Below, in pieces: positions 61,897 through 64,000 of a stretch of 64,000 nucleotides of DNA. The notes under the pieces are model-generated. The model was not told the origin of the DNA. It did no database searches and saw nothing but the letters and a program-made list of their open reading frames with translations. A program made the position numbers and the translations under genes. The DNA is taken from assembly GCA_900542565.1 (NCBI GenBank), contig UQOC01000004.1, positions 1 through 64,000 on the forward strand, written 5' to 3'. The DNA comes from an uncultured Eubacteriales bacterium (GTDB lineage: Bacteria > Bacillota > Clostridia > Peptostreptococcales > Anaerovoracaceae). The stretch's first letter is position 1; every line of letters begins with the position of its first letter.

Positions 61897-63008
61897 CGCC
61901 AAATGGAAAGGAATATATGGATCGATATATTTATCAGGTAATTCGCCGGCTTCCCAAAGCTCAGCGAGATGAAGTGCGTATGGAGCTGGAAGAGCTGATC
62001 AGCGATATGTATACGGATAAAGGCTCTATGGAAGAGGTTCTGACTGAACTCGGCGATCCTGCTGAATTCGCAAAACAATATCAGAGCGACCAAAGATATC
62101 TGATAGGCCCGGAATACTTTGACACCTATCTGTGGTTTGTTAAAGTCGTCTTAATCTGTGCTGCCATACCGATTTTGGCTATTTCCCTGATCAATGCAAT
62201 AGGAGAAATACCTACGATTACCGCGCAGAACTCTACTTCTGTTATTATCCGAGCCATTGTAGACGGTCTGATCACCGGAATTACTGATGCTGTTCTGTCC
62301 TGTGTGTCCGCATTCGGTGCAGTGACCTTGACTTTTGCCATTATGGAACGGAAGAAGGTTCAATTCGAGCTGAAAAAGGCAGAAAAATGGTCCTTAGAAA
62401 GTCTGTCGGGAGAAAGCAAAACTCCAACTTCCCGCTCCCGCTGGACGCCAAAATTCTTAGAGCCTGTACCCGATAAAAAAGCAATCATAAGTCGGGGTGA
62501 CAGCATTGTAGGCATTATATTTATCGTTATTTTTAGCGTACTGCTGATTTTTGCCCCTCACTTCTTTGCTGCGTTCTTTACAGAAGACGAAACCGTAATG
62601 ACTGTGCCCATTTTCAATCTGGAACAATGGGGCATCGTTCTTCCCGCCTTTATACTGAGTCTGCTGATCGGTCTCGCAGACGAGATATTACGCTTGATTG
62701 TCGGTGTCTACTGCAGACTGGTAATGATCAGTAATATCGTGTGCGGAGTCCTTCAAATTGTATTGAGCATCGTTGTGTTAAAGGTTTTACCCATTTGGAA
62801 TCCGAATTTTGCACTTGAGATTGAACGGGTATTAGGCGATAATGTAGATACGGGAGCAAAATTTCTCACCTACTGGAACGCTGATATGGTATCCAATGGA
62901 CTGCTTATCTTCATCGTGGCAATTACCATATTCGAGATAAGCGTAACGACCTACAAAACGCTCCGCTACGGTGCTTCCGTAAAAAAACGGATGAATCAGT
63001 TCTTCTAA
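61893..63008 (+). CDS. HAAS-domain membrane protein paired with PadR
   Basis: The 371-residue protein starts with a HAAS-type signalling region (about 5-65: RRLPKAQRDEVRMELEELIS, LTELGDPAEFAKQY), which couples to PadR proteins. Five or six membrane helices follow (about 80-345) with a cytoplasmic loop. Such pairs sense envelope stress. GGAGG precedes the ATG, which overlaps the padR stop. Confidence 0.85.
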   Translation: MTPNGKEYMDRYIYQVIRRLPKAQRDEVRMELEELISDMYTDKGSMEEVLTELGDPAEFAKQYQSDQRYLIGPEYFDTYLWFVKVVLICAAIPILAISLINAIGEIPTITAQNSTSVIIRAIVDGLITGITDAVLSCVSAFGAVTLTFAIMERKKVQFELKKAEKWSLESLSGESKTPTSRSRWTPKFLEPVPDKKAIISRGDSIVGIIFIVIFSVLLIFAPHFFAAFFTEDETVMTVPIFNLEQWGIVLPAFILSLLIGLADEILRLIVGVYCRLVMISNIVCGVLQIVLSIVVLKVLPIWNPNFALEIERVLGDNVDTGAKFLTYWNADMVSNGLLIFIVAITIFEISVTTYKTLRYGASVKKRMNQFF

Positions 63009-63027
63009 AAATCGTGGTCTTCAGAAC

Positions 63028-63135
63028 ATTATGATTTAGAAGCAATAACGCTTGTTATCTGTGTGCTTTACAGCATTGTCGTCAGCATTTTGGTATACCG
63101 CCTTGCGCCGAAAACATTTAGATTGAGAACATAAC
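63028..63135 (+). pseudogene. Remnant of a membrane protein C terminus
   Basis: The frame EHYDLEAITLVICVLYSIVV, then SILVYRLAPKTFRLRT and a stop, reads as one helix and basic tail of a permease. No upstream portion is present, so the rest was lost. Confidence 0.4.
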
Positions 63136-63185
63136 GGGACGGCTTTGCTGTCAGAAATCCATAGAAAGAAACGGAGGATTTATTT

Positions 63186-63380
63186 ATGAGAAAGTGTCTC
63201 AGATGTGGAACGGAAATGAAAGAAAACTGCGCCATCAAGGTAGAAGGCGCAGGATACGGAATTATAATGTCATCGGACGAAAACAAGCTGTTCGGCGGCA
63301 GGATCGGCAAGCCGAAGGTAGCAATCTGTCCGAAGTGCGGCGAAGTTTCCATCTATGTCGAAGATGTAGAAAAGCTATGA
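63186..63380 (+). CDS. Zinc-ribbon protein, 64 residues
   Basis: Two cysteine pairs (RKCLRCGTEMKENC and AICPKCGEVSIYVEDVEKL) frame a Gly-rich strand region. The form is common in small clostridial proteins of unknown role. GGAGG precedes the ATG. The 125 bp after it show no convincing gene. Confidence 0.8.
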   Translation: MRKCLRCGTEMKENCAIKVEGAGYGIIMSSDENKLFGGRIGKPKVAICPKCGEVSIYVEDVEKL

Positions 63381-63505
63381 TCTACGAAAGGGACAGCGAT
63401 GAAAATAGAGATTTATGTTGCTTATGCCTGCGCCGCAAGACCTTGTTACCGGAGATCTGAGTAAGATAAAGACTATAAGCGAGAAGTAATTTACGGAGGT
63501 TCAAT

Positions 63506-64000
63506 ATGATCGTAAAAAATCAATACCCCATATGTGAATTTAATACCAATAAAAATCCCATCATTCATCCGACAAGCTTTCTGCCGGAAAGTCTCCCGAA
63601 AAAATGTGTGATCACCTACTTGAGGAAGGAATTAGAGCGATTTGTAGAAGAAAATAAGCTTCCGATCATTGGTCACCTTAACTCGGAGGTATTTGATATA
63701 CCGATTTACGAATACGCAAACGATACAGACAGACTTTGCATTACAATGGCGCTTTGCGGTGGACCGGGCGCAGCAGTAGCACTTGAAGAATTGCACGCAA
63801 TGGGATGTGAAACATTTATCGTCTGTGGCGGAGCAGGAGCCTTAACCAATGACAGCAAGGTTGGGGAGATCATTGTTCCTGTCTCTGCGGTTCGGGATGA
63901 GGGGACCTCTTATCATTACTTAGAACCTTCCCGTGAAATAGAATGCCATAAAGAGATCATTGAGAAAGTCGTTTCATGCTTAAAAGAAATGGAAGTTCCA
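63506..64000 (+). CDS. Nucleoside phosphorylase family protein, cut by window edge
   Basis: An ATG at 63506 with ACGGAGGT opens a frame that stays open for 165 codons to the window end. The sequence carries LCITMALCGGPGAAVALEEL and FIVCGGAGALTNDSKVGEII, the glycine-rich phosphate and nucleoside-binding region of the PNP/UDP phosphorylase superfamily. The C terminus is missing. It probably releases bases from nucleosides; which nucleoside cannot be told. Confidence 0.85.
   Translation, partial: MIVKNQYPICEFNTNKNPIIHPTSFLPESLPKKCVITYLRKELERFVEENKLPIIGHLNSEVFDIPIYEYANDTDRLCITMALCGGPGAAVALEELHAMGCETFIVCGGAGALTNDSKVGEIIVPVSAVRDEGTSYHYLEPSREIECHKEIIEKVVSCLKEMEVP

Overview
The window reads as chromosomal DNA of an anaerobic, spore-forming Gram-positive bacterium of the class Clostridia. 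The evidence is spoIVA, a plsX-rnc-smc-ftsY-der-plsY-gpsA-miaB block in Firmicute order, MurT/GatD, a CIRCE element before clpB, strong AGGAGG-type ribosome binding sites, and an oxygen-sensitive 2-hydroxyacyl-CoA dehydratase system that suggests amino-acid fermentation. A gut-associated lineage such as Anaerovoracaceae is a guess. No rRNA, tRNA or CRISPR array was seen.

Layout. 1-2.8 kb: alkylation-repair and AraC block (ogt, Ada zinc domain, alkA-like glycosylase). 3.1-5.5 kb: small minus-strand operon (unknown protein, DUF1847, TraX-like). 5.7-8.7 kb: dehydratase subunit, then a second subunit fused to its activase. 8.8-10.4 kb: MerR regulator divergent from a DUF4097 lipoprotein, with a textbook MerR promoter between them. 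10.4-13.3 kb: nth, a frameshifted small gene, an MmcQ-EVE fusion and a phosphoesterase. 13.4-15.9 kb: TetR and two aldo/keto reductases, one interrupted by an amber codon. 16-21.3 kb: small alarmone synthetase, PPC-domain protein, GNAT, AAA ATPase, GntR regulator, mntP, hydrolase.

21.4-29.5 kb is the most distinctive part. It encodes a membrane- or wall-anchored cohesin-like protein, a 98-residue protein, two long secreted leucine-rich-repeat proteins each ending in a type I dockerin, and a DUF2971-like protein, all on the minus strand. This looks like a surface cohesin-dockerin assembly with LRR adhesins in place of cellulases. The two LRR genes come from a tandem duplication that left a decayed DUF2971 tail between them. 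Upstream lie a small serine recombinase gene and a pair of perfect 14-bp inverted repeats enclosing a promoter-like sequence, so the locus may be phase variable.

30.3-42 kb: a repeat-rich intergenic region, clpB under a CIRCE operator, M50 protease, LysM protein, gatD-murT, cardiolipin synthase, an MFS exporter and spoIVA, then a repeat-rich gap. 42-52.5 kb: the core block miaB to plsX, read from plsX. 53-54.8 kb: amidohydrolase with a transporter remnant. 55-61.4 kb: two regulator-ABC transporter modules (GntR/YtrA type and XRE-AbrB type) flanking a SUFU-domain protein and an unknown protein. 61.5-64 kb: PadR/HAAS pair, a zinc-ribbon protein and a nucleoside phosphorylase cut by the window edge.
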